64,000 nucleotides of DNA, from the NCBI GenBank assembly GCA_021292105.1, contig CM037860.1, positions 10,062,698 to 10,126,697 on the forward strand, read 5' to 3'. The notes beneath the pieces are model-generated. The model was given only the letters and a program-made list of their open reading frames with translations, did not search any database and was not told the origin of the DNA. Each line of letters begins with the position of its first letter. Position 1 is the stretch's first letter. The position numbers and the translations under genes are program-made. This DNA comes from Anadara kagoshimensis. Lineage: Eukaryota > Mollusca > Bivalvia > Arcoida > Arcidae. Positions 23,868 to 35,702 of this stretch are shown here, in pieces.

Positions 23868-25409
23868 GTAAGATTATACATTGGCATTTGTTATTTTGCT
23901 ATCATTTTTGCCTAGCATGCAAATAGTTATTTCATTTCTTAGCTAATTTGGTTATACATGTATATTTTTTGTTCTTTTGGATTTTTTTCAAACACTTTTC
24001 AAACAATTTTTTGTTTCACAATTTTGGTCTAAGCACTACTAATGAAGAATTCCGTATTCCGAAACGGTCGTCTAGTGCTGTAAAATTAACACTGGTTTAA
24101 CATACAATAAAAATAAACTGTCTAATTAAACATTGCGAATCAAAGCGAAGATGATAAGCTTTTTATCAAACATTAGTTCTGATCCAAAAACGTGTATAAG
24201 AAGCAAATTCTTTAATAATTGTGATTTATTTTGGTTACAAATGTACCATATTTGGTATGTTTGATTTCGATTTTAAACCCTCTTTTGTAATGATTAAGTT
24301 TTCTTTAGCGTTATGTTGTTCTATAACCAGGGTTTTGCCCATCCAAACGTTATAAAATACGACATACTTGATAATAATTTTTCATAGGTAAATGCGGTGT
24401 TTTATAAAATGACATCCGGTTTTTTAAGTTGGTCTATTTATTTCAATTATGAACTAATGGAAGTAAAGTTTTTTATGTTCATGTCTGAAGTAGAAAAAAT
24501 CTACGTAATGTGTTTTGTGGAATTATTACTAGAGTTATTTTTGGCAGAACTTTCATTTATAAATAATATTCTAATGGCTAAACACTTCTTTTTGTATTTT
24601 TTTCATAGTCTAACAGTTAGGGCTATATATAGGCTATATATACATATAAAGTAATAACTTAATAGCAGTATTTATGACGATATAAATATAAAAGTTTCCC
24701 GAGTTTATCAGCCTAATGAGAAAATGTCTTAAAAACGTATAAATCATCGCAATCAATTCATGTGTAAAAAATAATGAGGACTTATTTATTTAAAATCAAT
24801 ATAACATTGCTGCGATTTCCTAATGTTCTTATTAAGTAGTGTCATCTTTGATGAATGATTAATCCCTGGTAAATACTCAATCCAAAATGTTATACAATTT
24901 TGCTTATTGTAGGAACTAGAATAAAACTTCTGACTACATAGAAAATATTAAGACGAACATTTTATAATAGAACGGAAGTTGGTTAAAATTGTGCCGAGGT
25001 CAATTTTTACTTCATTTGGGGTTCAACGCGATTGTTTTAAATAACTTAAAGCTGTTTTGCTATTAAGTATGAAATCCATTTTCACAATTCAACTTCCCAT
25101 CGGGTTGTACATTTCTGTCAGTGTTAGCATGCTACTTTCTTTTAGAGGCGTCCCTACTGAGACAACCCAGGTGTTCATAACAGCTGTAAGAAAAGTTTAT
25201 AATTAGTGAATTCTAAATCTGAAGAATATGTGAATAATGAGCTTCATGTTAAAAGTAAAACTGACATTTTGTTTCATACTTATACTTAAAACTCAATAAT
25301 TGCATCCACGAAAAACTACATTTGAAGATATATGACAAATGTGATGATTTCAATTTTTTAATGCCAATTTTTTTGGACACCAATATGCCCGTTTCTCCTA
25401 CTAATTACA
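23868..25409. other. Putative intron or intergenic DNA after GPCR exon A
   Basis: It starts with the splice donor and holds a family B fragment near 24000-24110. I found no matching acceptor with a helix 2-3 coding exon. The plus-strand frame at 24397-24654 is hydrophobic but has no GPCR motif and starts at a non-ATG codon. Confidence 0.45.
24000..24112 (-). repeat. Family B fragment, inside the putative GPCR intron
   Basis: On the plus strand it reads 'aagcactactaatgaagaat', 'ccgaaacggtcgtctagtgc' and 'tgtaaaattaacactggttt', the reverse of the family B head. Confidence 0.6.
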
Positions 25410-26095
25410 GTCAAACCTGTTTATTATACCTCATTAGAAAAATACGATACTATCTGTAATTTGATTGGATCGTTGGGTCATGTGATCAGGGTGGAGAAAA
25501 CATCGTGTATCCCTCTGAAAACATTATATCCCACCTCTTTGGAACACACTATGACGTCACAATGATATGACGTCATTGATAGAGAATCGGTCACGATGTT
25601 CTAGCGTTTGCCTCCGATGAGTTCCGACAGGAAAAAAGCAATGAATCGGAAAAGTAATGATGTTTTCATGCTGTCTTTTTAAAAATATTTTTCTTTCTTT
25701 CTGTCTTTCTTATTGCAATGGTTATCTTTCGGTATAATAAACACTTTATTGCCTTTGTTTGGGGGAGATAGGAACATTTGTTCACCCTTAACAAGTCATA
25801 TTTTCCTCGGACTTCGCCCTCGGGAAATATGACTTGTTAAGGGTGAACAAATGTTCGTCCGAGGGAAATATGACTTGTTAAGGGTGAACAAATGTTCATA
25901 TCACCCTCACTCAAAGGCAATAAATGTATACTATAAAGGCCACCCAAGGAAACCAATATAAGTGGCCTTTATGATCAGGTGACCTTTATATACAGATTCA
26001 AATAATATGAAAAAAGAACAATTAGGATATAATTCTACTGGTCTTTATAAGCAGATGGCCTTTTAAGATATTACCTATCAGGCAGGTTGGGCTGT
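25410..26095. mobile_element. Composite MITE region
   Basis: 'acagtcaaacctgtttatta' (near 25407) and 'aaaggccacccaaggaaacc' with 'tggcctttatgatcaggtga' (near 25937) look like two halves of one dispersed element, interrupted by the palindromic element at 25748-25925. A pair of TGACGTCA-like sites lies at about 25552 and 25568. The identity of the outer element is inferred. Confidence 0.35.
25748..25925. mobile_element. Palindromic MITE with a duplicated right arm
   Basis: The outer ends face each other: 'ttattgcctttgtttggggg' and 'ccctcactcaaaggcaataa'. The inner arms are 'aacatttgttcacccttaac' with 'aagtcatattt' (25773-25803) and its reverse complement (about 25824-25854), around a loop containing 'ctcggacttcgccctcgg'. 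The right arm is then repeated once more in direct orientation (about 25861-25899). There is no coding sequence. Confidence 0.7.
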
Positions 26096-26099
26096 ATGT

Positions 26100-26310
26100 A
26101 TTTGTTTCACAGTTAATCTGCTATGGAAGAGCATTCACTCACTTCAGGAATTTTAGCAATGAAACAATCTGCTTACAATTAGATTATTGATTTACTTCTC
26201 AAATTTTTTACTTTGTTTTCGTTTTTGGACTGTGATTTGAGCATGATGTGGTATATATGTTTTTGATTTTATTGCTTTGTTAACAATAAAGTTTCACTTA
26301 GCAAGCTTAG
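26100..26310 (+). mobile_element. Diverged family A retroelement tail
   Basis: 'tttcacagttaatctgctat' with 'ttttactttgttttcg' and 'gactgtgatttgagcatg' correspond in order to the family A tail. It is heavily diverged and lacks the 'cttccggagcaccc' block. Confidence 0.4.
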
Positions 26311-27326
26311 TTGCTCTCTTTTGATTGCAGTGTATCAAAAACTTCATACTGAGGAGAAAGTAGATAGATATTTCCTATCAAACCACAAAATGTTGCACAT
26401 TTGGTTTAGACATTAAGTACGGTTTTAATTTTTCATAATCTACTAGCTTTATCTCTTTTTACCGGGCATTTTTAGCATATTTTCTTCACCCAAAACATAT
26501 ATTTTACAGCACACATCATTGTCTCATTTTAGGCCTTCTAAAAAACTACCCATTTTTTGTTTAAATCCATAAAGACAAAGAAAAGCTAATTTATTTCTAA
26601 CATAAACAATGCGTGTTCTATCTTTAGCGTCATAACGTTTATATTCTTTTTTATATTTTCGCTTAAAATGCAGCTTAACTTGTAAAGCTACACGGCATTC
26701 TATAATCAAACCAGAGGGAATAAGCTATTGTATTAACACCTGTTACTTTTTCATGGATTTATGCAGGAAAACGTTGTAGTTCAATCTGACTAGACAATAA
26801 CAAAACATGTCTGCAGCAGCTGGCCTCCTCGCTTTCCTAGTGACAATTGACGTGTTTTACTTAATTCACTAGTTCAAATGTTATTTCGTTGCTTTTGATA
26901 TTGTCATTAAAACAACGATCTTTGTGTTTGTGTATGATATTTCAGATTTCTAAAAGTACAGAAGATATTTCTAACATGTTCTCGATATTTAGTTTGACAA
27001 GGGAATTATGGTATCCTGTAAACCTTTCAGACAATAGTAATTCAATTATGTAGCATAGAATATGTTATACATGTATTATTGTATATGGATGTTAGTGTGA
27101 CACGTCCAGTGAAGTAGTGTTATAATCATATTGGTCCTAGTATACGAACTTCTTGTTTTGTTTAGATGTTTTCATCATTAATTTGTATTGTGTCGTGTTA
27201 TGTTAGTAGCGGTGGCCTTTATTTAGTAAATAATTTTAGTAACAAATGTTTTTTCCTAGCCTTATCAGCATATAATAGTAAAATCGTGTACCTGAAACTA
27301 ATGAATGAAAAATAGGAAAAGATCAA

Positions 27327-27327
<1 letters not shown>
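26311..27327. other. AT-rich non-coding DNA
   Basis: No gene was recognised. The 61-codon minus frame at 26524-26709 has no family resemblance. Confidence 0.45.

Positions 27328-27369
<42 letters not shown>
27328..27369 (+). repeat. Poly-A tract of 42 bases
   Basis: Uninterrupted adenines. It could be the tail of a retrotransposed sequence whose body is just upstream, but I recognise no source and no AATAAA immediately before it. Confidence 0.9.
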
Positions 27370-27371
<2 letters not shown>

Positions 27372-27477
27372 AGATCGATCATCAAGATGAACCACACAAT
27401 AGTGACAATAGTAGTTCAAGATAAGTAACATAAAAATGAAATAACGTATACACGTGTAATTCTATATGAATTACGTA

Positions 27478-27522
27478 TTATATTATACCAGTGTTAATTT
27501 TACAGCACTAGACAGTCGTTAT
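27478..27522 (+). repeat. Family B head fragment
   Basis: 'attatattataccagtgtta' followed by 'attttacagcactagac' matches the first about 40 bp of family B. It then diverges. Confidence 0.55.
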
Positions 27523-27774
27523 TACAAATATATGTAGAAAAGCATAATATATAGTTTTAAAACGTAAAACAGTTTTAAAGTTGCAGAAAAAATACTACAG
27601 TCACTGCAGTTTTAAAATGATTTCTTTATCAAAATGAATTTAGATTTCCATATTAATTGTAGTACGTCCAAAGCTAACGGGTCAATATAACCTTCAAAAT
27701 TAAAGCAAATTAACATCTGTTATTCGGTTAATATCTATTATATTATTATCTATATTGATTTTTTATGACAATTT

Positions 27775-28002
27775 GTAGAGTTCGTGTCCCTTATGTTGGA
27801 GGTCGTTGGTTTGAATGATGGCGCGGTCTGACTAAGACCTAAAAATAGTTAGTGATGTTCTTTCACTAAGCGTGACTCGTTAAAGACCCTCCCTGCATAT
27901 TCCCATGACCGCACTGCAAATGTCAAAATTTCTACCACTCACTTATAGCTGCTGACGTCTCAATATAATTCAAATGTTTTTGACTTGGACGTAAAACCAC
28001 AC

Positions 28003-28036
<34 letters not shown>
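27775..28036 (+). mobile_element. tRNA-derived SINE with (CAAT)n tail
   Basis: A pol III-like head near 27780-27830 has a B-box-like 'ggtttgaatg' preceded by 'ggaggtcg'. A body follows with 'actaagcgtgactcgttaaa' and 'cgactgcaaatgtc'-like sequence. The 3' end is 'gacttggacgtaaaaccaca' followed by (CAAT)n at about 28005-28036. That tail style is, to my knowledge, common in mollusc SINEs. No intact tRNA fold is claimed. Confidence 0.6.
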
Positions 28037-28149
28037 TGTCATATACCATTTTTTGAATTTAATCATAAAATACATTCAAAAAATGGTATTGTCAATATAC
28101 CATTTTTTGAATGTATTTTATGATTAAATTCAAAAAATGGTATATGACA
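28037..28149. repeat. Perfect palindrome: 53-bp arms, 7-bp loop
   Basis: The left arm 28037-28089 and right arm 28097-28149 are exact reverse complements around 'tgtcaat'. Each arm is itself nested, since 'ataccattttttgaa' and 'ttcaaaaaatggtat' occur within the same arm. It abuts the (CAAT)n tail of the SINE. Confidence 0.9.
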
Positions 28150-28464
28150 AATCAATTAATTAATGGAATGGTGAGCCTGCCATCAGGTTGATGTGTTTGG
28201 TCATTATCAAATAAAGGTATGTATACCTATATAGAAACAGAGGACAGATTGTGACCAATCAAATTCAAGAATGTTTTCCTTTTTATTAAAGAAAAAGATA
28301 GCCTTGAAGCATTGAAGCCTTGAAGCGCGTTTTAATGTCTCTAATGACGATGGTTGAGAATTCAAAACTTTTTAGTATTTTTCCATTTTGTCCATTAAAA
28401 CATATTTGGGTCGCCTCACTGATAGAAATTGAATTCTATTTTATTGAAGAAACCAATCAATAAG

Positions 28465-28770
28465 AGCGTTGTATCTAGAAATTTATGTTGCCAACAAAAG
28501 AGTTATATTTTATGACCAAACTGGATAATAGAAAAGTAATTCAATGTGGCCTGTTAAAATATTATTAACATTGGTATGAATACCACGAATCACCATGACA
28601 ATTCAAACAAGTGGTATAAAAGAACGTTGTATCTAGAAATGTATGTTTCCAACACAGTCGTGATATCGTATGGCCCAACTGAATAATAGAATAGTGATTT
28701 AAGGTGGCGTGTTGAAATATATTTAGATTGGTATGAATGGCATGAAGCACCATTCACATCAATTTCAAAG
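28465..28770. repeat. Imperfect tandem duplication (about 158 bp unit, 2 copies)
   Basis: 'gttgtatctagaaatttatg' at 28468 and 'gttgtatctagaaatgtatg' at 28626 begin two units that both continue through a 'ctgaataatagaa'-like block to 'ggtatgaat.cca.gaa.cacca'. The overlapping minus-strand frames at 28565-28781 are products of this duplication. Confidence 0.6.
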
Positions 28771-29339
28771 CGTATAAACAAAGTATATATTTGTAGAAGT
28801 AATGTCAGAACATTGTAACAGTCAGCGAATTCCTTTAATCAATGAAGATAAGTTTGTACAAAGACATGTCAGATCGTCTATAACGTCCTTTGAGAGATGT
28901 TAGAAATTGTATTTGTTAATTTAATAAACTGGATAGGTCTTGATGACATCCGGAGAACATTCAGTTTAACTGACAGGCATTGCTTCAAAGGATTTGTAGC
29001 GATAATACATATCAATATCATTGGTATAAGAGCTTAATACATCTATACAGTAGATATATTCAAGTGGTATTTCTAGGAAAGATTAGATTTTTCTCTTTGT
29101 TACAAAAGATCTTGCTGTATAATCCTTTAACTACCAAGTGAGAAGAGTAATACACTCACGTAAGATAAAAACTATAAATAAATTGTAGAAATAAAACTGA
29201 ATTAGCTGAGCGGATGTAATTAAGTTTAACTTTATCGAAAGCAGTTTTAAGCATTTATACTGCGCTGAATCAAATGAAGTATTCAAAGACAATACCTTTA
29301 TTCGTCATGTCATAAAATTCCCTTTCTATTAAAAAACAA
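28771..29339. other. AT-rich non-coding DNA
   Basis: I see no gene or repeat that I can name. Confidence 0.45.
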
Positions 29340-29680
29340 CATTCTAATCTACGTCGAAATCACAATCACAAATAAAAACTTTGAAACTGGAAATTTCAGT
29401 GAAACACGTGAACTTTCGCCAGAAAAAGTGAAGCCGGGTGCTCCGGAAGCGTAAGCACATCCCTTTTATGTAGCTTCTACCGCTACGTGTAAAACCACAA
29501 TTAAAAATGATAGGAACACGGAACTATTGACGTCAAATATGTCAAGGATAATTTTGAATACAGAGACATTATACGTATGAACAATAATGCGATAACGACC
29601 AACAAAATTTAAGTGCCATGATATATCTGGGCTTTCATATCCCTTGGTCAAAATGTATTTGTAAGCAACTACTATTGGGA
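29340..29680 (-). mobile_element. Family A retroelement 3' fragment
   Basis: On the plus strand it shows 'gtcgaaatcacaatcacaaa', 'gtgaagccgggtgctccgga', 'tgacgtcaaatatgtcaagg' and 'gataacgaccaacaaaattt'. It has the same block order as other minus copies and is moderately diverged. Confidence 0.65.
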
Positions 29681-31279
29681 TATTGGCTACATTTCAAATA
29701 TTCAAAGCTATTTTAACCCCAAATACTCCAGCTATCTTACAGGTTTCGTTCGAGTTTTTACATTTGATACGTCATGATTAAGTAATCGATCTGGCACGAA
29801 TTGTGGTTATACGACCTGTTACTGCACTAGGGTTTAAGCGATATCAATGAAGACAAAAATACATTCTAAATACCTTATAGTACACTGTTGTCAAGGCAGA
29901 AATCATTACGTATTCACAGGCTGTATTAGACTAACAGCTGGGTGTAAATTACCTATCGTATAACTCTTTTAAGGTACCGTTTAAATAAGATGAATAATAA
30001 TTAAAGAAGCCGGACAAATTATAAAATTTGTTTGGGATAGTTTTACCCATTCAACATTGCATGAAGAAATGGATGCGAACAGAAATATGTGTGTTAAGAT
30101 TTGAAATTAGCATTTAAGTTCTGTCTAATATTTTAAAAACCGATTATTGTGTGTATTCAATAATAATAATAAAAAAATACTTATCAATGTCAAAGATAAA
30201 AGTACCGATCTATTTCAAAATTTTATCTCCATAGCAAAGTAATTAAAGAAAGTTTTCAAAAAATGACCGAGCTTAGTAGCTTAGCAAGTAGAATAGTGAT
30301 GTATATATACAAAAAATGATTTTTTAAACCTTTAAGCTTTTCCTAACATTTGCACTTTACTTAACATCTGAGTATGTAACACTTCAGGCCATGCAGACAC
30401 CGTGTTCTATTGCTATTTATGTCCAATCGAAATGCTTACAATATGACACCATAAATTTAAAATAGCGTAATCTGAGAACTGTCCCCGAGTTATAAAAATC
30501 TTTTTAGAAACGTTTACAGAAATCGTTGTATATTATAAAAGATTTTGAAGATATTAATAGTCGTGGGCGTAATAACATTTTAGCATTATGATCATAATAC
30601 CGGGAAAAAATCAAAATAGAATTATGACGAAATACAAGATTTTACGATGGATTGATTCTAAATGACGATAAGAATGTCAATTTCATCGTAAAATATTTCC
30701 AATATTAGCCTGAAAAAAAGCCAAGTTGAAAAATGTCACTAAAGTATATTATGTTTAGTCTTAAGTTTTTTTTAAACTTTTTTTAAAACACATAAAATCA
30801 CATGCAGATACGAAGCAGAATTTTGGTGCACACCATGAACAAACACCCTCATGTGCACAACCAAACTAAAAGTTCTGATTTGTTTCCATCGTAGATACAT
30901 AACAGCAATATTTTAACAGCGTAAATTATTCAAAATATGAAAAAGGTAATTTAATTTTTCACTGTATAATGTTTAATAGACAGCATTTGGGAATTTTTAT
31001 AACATTAATACCATTGTTTAGTTGTAGTTAAATGGTAACTGAAACAATTGTGTTTCTTGGGTGTCTTGTCTTTATTGCTGATTTTACTCCCAATGATAGT
31101 CCAAATCCATATTAAGTTGGACGTCCGCTCTAGAAAAATAGATGGCATGTCAAGTCTTTAGTGTAGATACCGTATTAGGCTCTACTAGATATTTTTCCCC
31201 TTTATATATCAAAAACTAGCATGAAATGATCAACTGGATATCGAAAATAACAAAATGCCCTCAAAACATTTTTATAACC
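29681..31279. other. AT-rich non-coding DNA
   Basis: No gene, RNA gene or transposon was recognised over about 1.6 kb. Confidence 0.5.
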
Positions 31280-31525
31280 GTATATATAGCAATATCGTTG
31301 ATAAGTATGATGTCTCTGTATCGAAAATTATTTACTATATATTTGATGTCAGATAAACATTACATTATCTGATTTCACCAATGACGGATGTAGCTTGGTA
31401 GACAGTGCTTTTTCTTCCGGAACACCCGGCCTCATGTATCCATTGATTTTCATGTATTTTACTAAATTTGCCTGTTTTTCCTTTCGGGATTATGATTGGA
31501 ATATGTCCCAATATGTTTACTGTTG
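31280..31525 (+). mobile_element. Family A retroelement 3' fragment
   Basis: 'caatatcgttgataagtatg' and 'atgtctctgtatcgaaaatt' are followed by 'tcttccggaacacccggcct' and 'ggattatgattggaatatg'. It is diverged. The minus frame over 31365-31583 is a shadow. Confidence 0.6.
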
Positions 31526-32879
31526 TATGAATTACTGTATAAATGGAATAAACGCCTGAACATAAAATATGCATGTAACACAAATTATCACGATTACCTA
31601 AATATGCAATTTAATGAAACAAAAAGATATTATATTCTAAACACTACAAGACCGTTGCGCACATCCAATTTTTAAGGAGCAGCCACTTTGAATGCCAAAC
31701 GACACGAAAAATTTAGGGGATCTAGAAAAAATCTATAATAGTTGAGCAAAATTGAAATTGTTTAATCTGATGCAATCTGAACAAAGAGTCAGTATTTTTT
31801 TGCACAATTGAGTGCTGCTTGAACAGGACAAAAATATTAAATATTAGCATAAGAATTCAATACTGATTAACAATGAAGCACATTTTTTATGAATAAAGAA
31901 CCCTAACAAATCGTATAATATTGACAATTTTTCAAACACATGTAGTACTTTACTCTGTAGATTTTATATTAATCAAATATTTTGGCAAGTCGGTATAAAT
32001 ATAATATAATCAGTGTGAAAATTAAACATTGGTTACATGTAGATTACTCTTCGTTAAAAAAGATCCAGCAATATACGTGCCTTTTTTAATTACTTCAATT
32101 TGACTACAATGTATATCAAAAGAGTTGTCAGATTTCACGTAAATCGTTTATTTCAACAGAAACAAAACCAATGCAACTATAGTATTTAACTTTGTCACTC
32201 AAAAACATGTGATTGGCAATAGCCAATTCAAACAACTATACCACAAGAAATGTTATAGTTGCACTTTAATTAACATTTTACTTGTTAAATAAATAATAAT
32301 AGGCTCTCTTCGGTTCAACGTTGTCTTGGATTGAGGACGTCTGATTATTTTTATTTATAGCATACAAAATATGTCTAAGTAATTTGATAAACCATTACGG
32401 TTTTATAAATGTTTATTGCGTCATGACCTTGGTTTAATTGCCAAGTATGTATAAATACTATCTGCTTTGTAAACTTCAAAATTTCATTAATTCATTTTAT
32501 TGATGCTTGATAAAATTTGAAAATGTTACGATGTATTTTTTAAATAAATTTTTTAATCTGCAATCTTATTTTATTATATGATTCAAAAATAAAAACCAGA
32601 GCCCAAATAACTGTTCAAAACTTAATCAGATTTATTCGATTTCTTCAATTGGCGACCACTAGTTGTAAAATAAGCAGGACGCTGGCGTCTTACATTTAAA
32701 CACCACACAATCAAGGTCACAACATGATCTTCCTTTGCTTGTCTTTTTTGTTATTTCTGACATTAACGTGTAGAGTGTCGTAATCATCAAGCACTTTCAG
32801 ACCTTTCTTTTTTCATTGCTTGATTACTTTAGCTGTTGCCAAAAATATATATTTCAGTTACAAATGTGTATGCATATAA
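31526..32879. other. AT-rich non-coding DNA
   Basis: No gene or named repeat was recognised. Confidence 0.5.
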
Positions 32880-33002
32880 TCAAAAACATACTTATCCATG
32901 TCCGAATCACAATCCAGAAGCAAAGTAAAAACTTTGGAACTGACAAGTTAGGTTAGACACGTGAACTTCCACCAGGGAAGTGAGGCCGGGTGCTCCGGAA
33001 AA
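32880..33002 (-). mobile_element. Family A tail, sharply truncated
   Basis: The plus strand reads 'gtccgaatcacaatccagaa', 'actgacaagttaggttagac' and 'gggaagtgaggccgggtgct', then stops abruptly after 'ccgga' at about 33000. It is one of the best-preserved tails but lacks everything 5' of that point. Confidence 0.7.
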
Positions 33003-33399
33003 TTATAAATTACATAACTTAAATAAAACTTAATATAAAAAAGTCTGAAAGTGGAAATGTTAAAACAAATTATAATTGTTAAAAGTGCACGTTAAACTCT
33101 ATTCACTGTTATCACCTGCCATTTTGGAATATTCTTAGAGACACTTTTGGGTTTATCAAATGTATTAATATCCTACTAGTAATTGATTCCAAGTATTTTG
33201 CTTAGGTAAATATAAATAAGAGGAAGGTTATTTGTATATGATTATTCACGTCTACTTAGACTTTGTACTTTAAGATTTATGATGTACCTTTCGACTGAAG
33301 ATGTGTTTATTCATTGTCCTATCTCGATAAGTCATTATTTTATCTGTCTCAACAAGTTAAGATGAACAGTTTATGTCTAATATTGTTGCTGAATTTGAT
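33003..33399. other. AT-rich non-coding DNA
   Basis: No gene was recognised. The frame at 33314-33547 begins at a non-ATG codon here and runs into a retroelement tail. Confidence 0.45.
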
Positions 33400-33515
33400 A
33401 AGTCACGGTGCACTTGCCCTTCCGGAAAACCCCGCCTCATTTCCCCTGTGGAAGTTCACGTGTTTTGTTTTTACTTTGTTTTCGGATTGTGGTTGTTATG
33501 TTTGTTTTTATCAGT
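33400..33515 (+). mobile_element. Family A tail fragment
   Basis: 'cttgcccttccggaaaaccc' and 'ctgtggaagttcacgtgttt' are followed by 'ttttactttgttttcggatt'. This is a short tail fragment in opposite orientation to its neighbours at 32880 and 33800. Confidence 0.6.
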
Positions 33516-33799
33516 ACCATCTGCCTGACTTCATAAGCAGTACATAAACTATATTGGACAGAAAGAGCCCAATTAAGTCTTTGCATTAGGTGTAGTCTTA
33601 GGTAAAATTACCAGCAAAATCTAAACAATGGACTCCAGTCAATATCAGAACTATAAGAAAAATATTTTAGCCCATTAATGAATGAAATAAAATAATACTT
33701 TATCCCATAACCATATCCAAAAACATTTCAAGGTAGAGGTAATAAGTTATCATCACAGTAGTTATGATTTTTTTACGCAATAAATAAATAAAAATATAT

Positions 33800-34345
33800 A
33801 CTAGCTAATGTCCAAATCACAATCCAAAAAACCAAGTACCTTCACCGGCGGTGTGAAAACAAGAGTTCCGGAAGGATAACCACTTCATGTCTAGCTAGAT
33901 GCGAATTTAAAAAGTTTTAATAGTATGCCTGTACTGAATACTTAATGATTAAATGTATTCGATTTTGGTGGTACAATGTCGACAAAATACTTATAGAAAC
34001 TATTCACCAATAATTATTTATTGTTTCCTAAAATGAACCACAAACATGACAATATATGTTAAAACAATAATTCAAAAAATGTAAAACTGGCCAATATAAG
34101 TAGACACATTACGTTGAAAGTGCAACCGAGGGTTTTGGAAGGGTAAGCTCCTCCTGCATAGATAGCTCAAACAGAGAATAAAAGGAACTTGGATCTATAA
34201 GACATAAAAAAGTTTTGTTGGGATACAGAGACGTCATACTTATCAAAAATATTATGATGGCGGACATAAAACGTATAGTTTTACAATGTCTTTATTTGTA
34301 AGCACGTTGCTTCGTTGTATAAAAATCCCTTAGTTCATTAGAATA
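33800..34345 (-). mobile_element. Two family A fragments in the same orientation
   Basis: The first (about 33805-33905) has 'gtccaaatcacaatccaaaa' and 'gagttccggaaggataacca'. The second (about 34070-34345) has 'aaactggccaatataagtag', 'gggttttggaagggtaagct', 'gggatacagagacgtcatac' and 'gatggcggacataaaac'. Both read tail-first on the plus strand. Confidence 0.55.
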
Positions 34346-35529
34346 GAAGACATACACATATTCTCCACCTTAAGAATTATTAAGAGACAGAACGTCATCT
34401 AATTATCTGTAAGTAGAGTTAGCGACATTAAATGTTAAAAGGCAACAATTTACAGAAAAATACTCTGTCTCTGAATGATTAAAATGGAAAATACGAAACA
34501 AAACAGACGGCAAAACTCCATGCAGGTGGTTGTGTTTGATTATTACTCCTGCTGTGTATTGTTAAATGTACATAAACAACATCCATAATACGCAGTATAC
34601 TTGTGTTTAATATTATCCAATTTTTCCAATGATAAAAATGAAATAAAAAATATTATTGTTCTATCTCTAATAAAGATGGCCAATATCTACAACTATTATT
34701 GTTGCTTCAATGTTTGATGAAAACAATTTTAAGAGAAATTCGTTGTCGTCAGACTTATTCAGATAAAGTATATTCTACAGTATCATCCAATTTTCAATTC
34801 TTGATTGACGAATCTAAAGAATTCCTTAAACATCCTGCTTCTAATACTTTGGTATGTTTACTTTTGATGACATTTTAGTAATGATATTGATTCATATTCA
34901 TCATACCGTGTAACTGCATCCCGTTAATCTTGTATTTTTGGTTATGCAGTTTCAGCAATAACAACTTAAAGACACTGTTTGAGATATGATTTTACAACGT
35001 ATTATTTGAAATTTCAACTGCATTTAATATCTCCACCCAAATGTGTTTCACTTAAACATTTTATGATATATTTAGATATATTATTAATAAAATTATAATG
35101 ATGTAGCAATACAAGGTGATAATATTTCTGTTTATTGTACCAATTTTTATTGATTCAATGCAAGGCTTGCACATTCTTAATGAAATTTTAAATATATCAT
35201 GTACTGATTTCCTCTCTAATACTTTGCAATCGCATTGACTAAGAACTGAATGTTAACACAAACCTAAACAGTTTGGTGTGTTTCATATGCTGAATATATT
35301 ATATTTAATTTAGGATAGGGTTTGTACATTGCAGTCATAAGTGATAGCTGTGATAATTTTATGCTGCATGGTAATATCTGAGAATTTTACAATTTTGGTA
35401 TTACAATTGAGATATGTATGATTTGGGTCGTATAAAACAGGATTGAGTTGCTCTTTCATTGACTTTGAAGAAATAATTTTTCATTGATCGGAATAATATG
35501 TACTTGGCAAAAAGCCCATGTAATCAAAA
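34346..35529. other. AT-rich non-coding DNA
   Basis: No gene or named repeat was recognised. Confidence 0.5.
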
Positions 35530-35702
35530 ACAATCATACTAATCTATGTCTAATCACAATCCAGAGGCAAAGTAAAAACTTTGGAACTGACAAGTTAGGT
35601 AAGACACATGAACTTCCACCACGAAAGTGAGGCCGGGTGCTCTGGAAGGGTAAGTGCCTCCTGTTTAGCTAGCTACGCCCGTCACGTTTGTAATCAAGAC
35701 CA
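35530..35702 (-). mobile_element. Family A tail fragment
   Basis: The plus strand reads 'gtctaatcacaatccagagg', 'aagtgaggccgggtgctctg', 'gaagggtaagtgcctcctgt' and 'ttagctagctacgcccgtca', then ends. The tail is well preserved. Confidence 0.7.

Noticed and set aside
26340..26400. VDRYFLSN translation as a possible GPCR DRY-motif exon downstream of copy A
   Set aside because: Flanking residues are not hydrophobic helix 3, no splice acceptor fits, and a stop follows soon.
27327..27431. Minus-strand ORF with a long Phe run
   Set aside because: The Phe run is the reverse of the 42-base poly-A tract. Not a gene.
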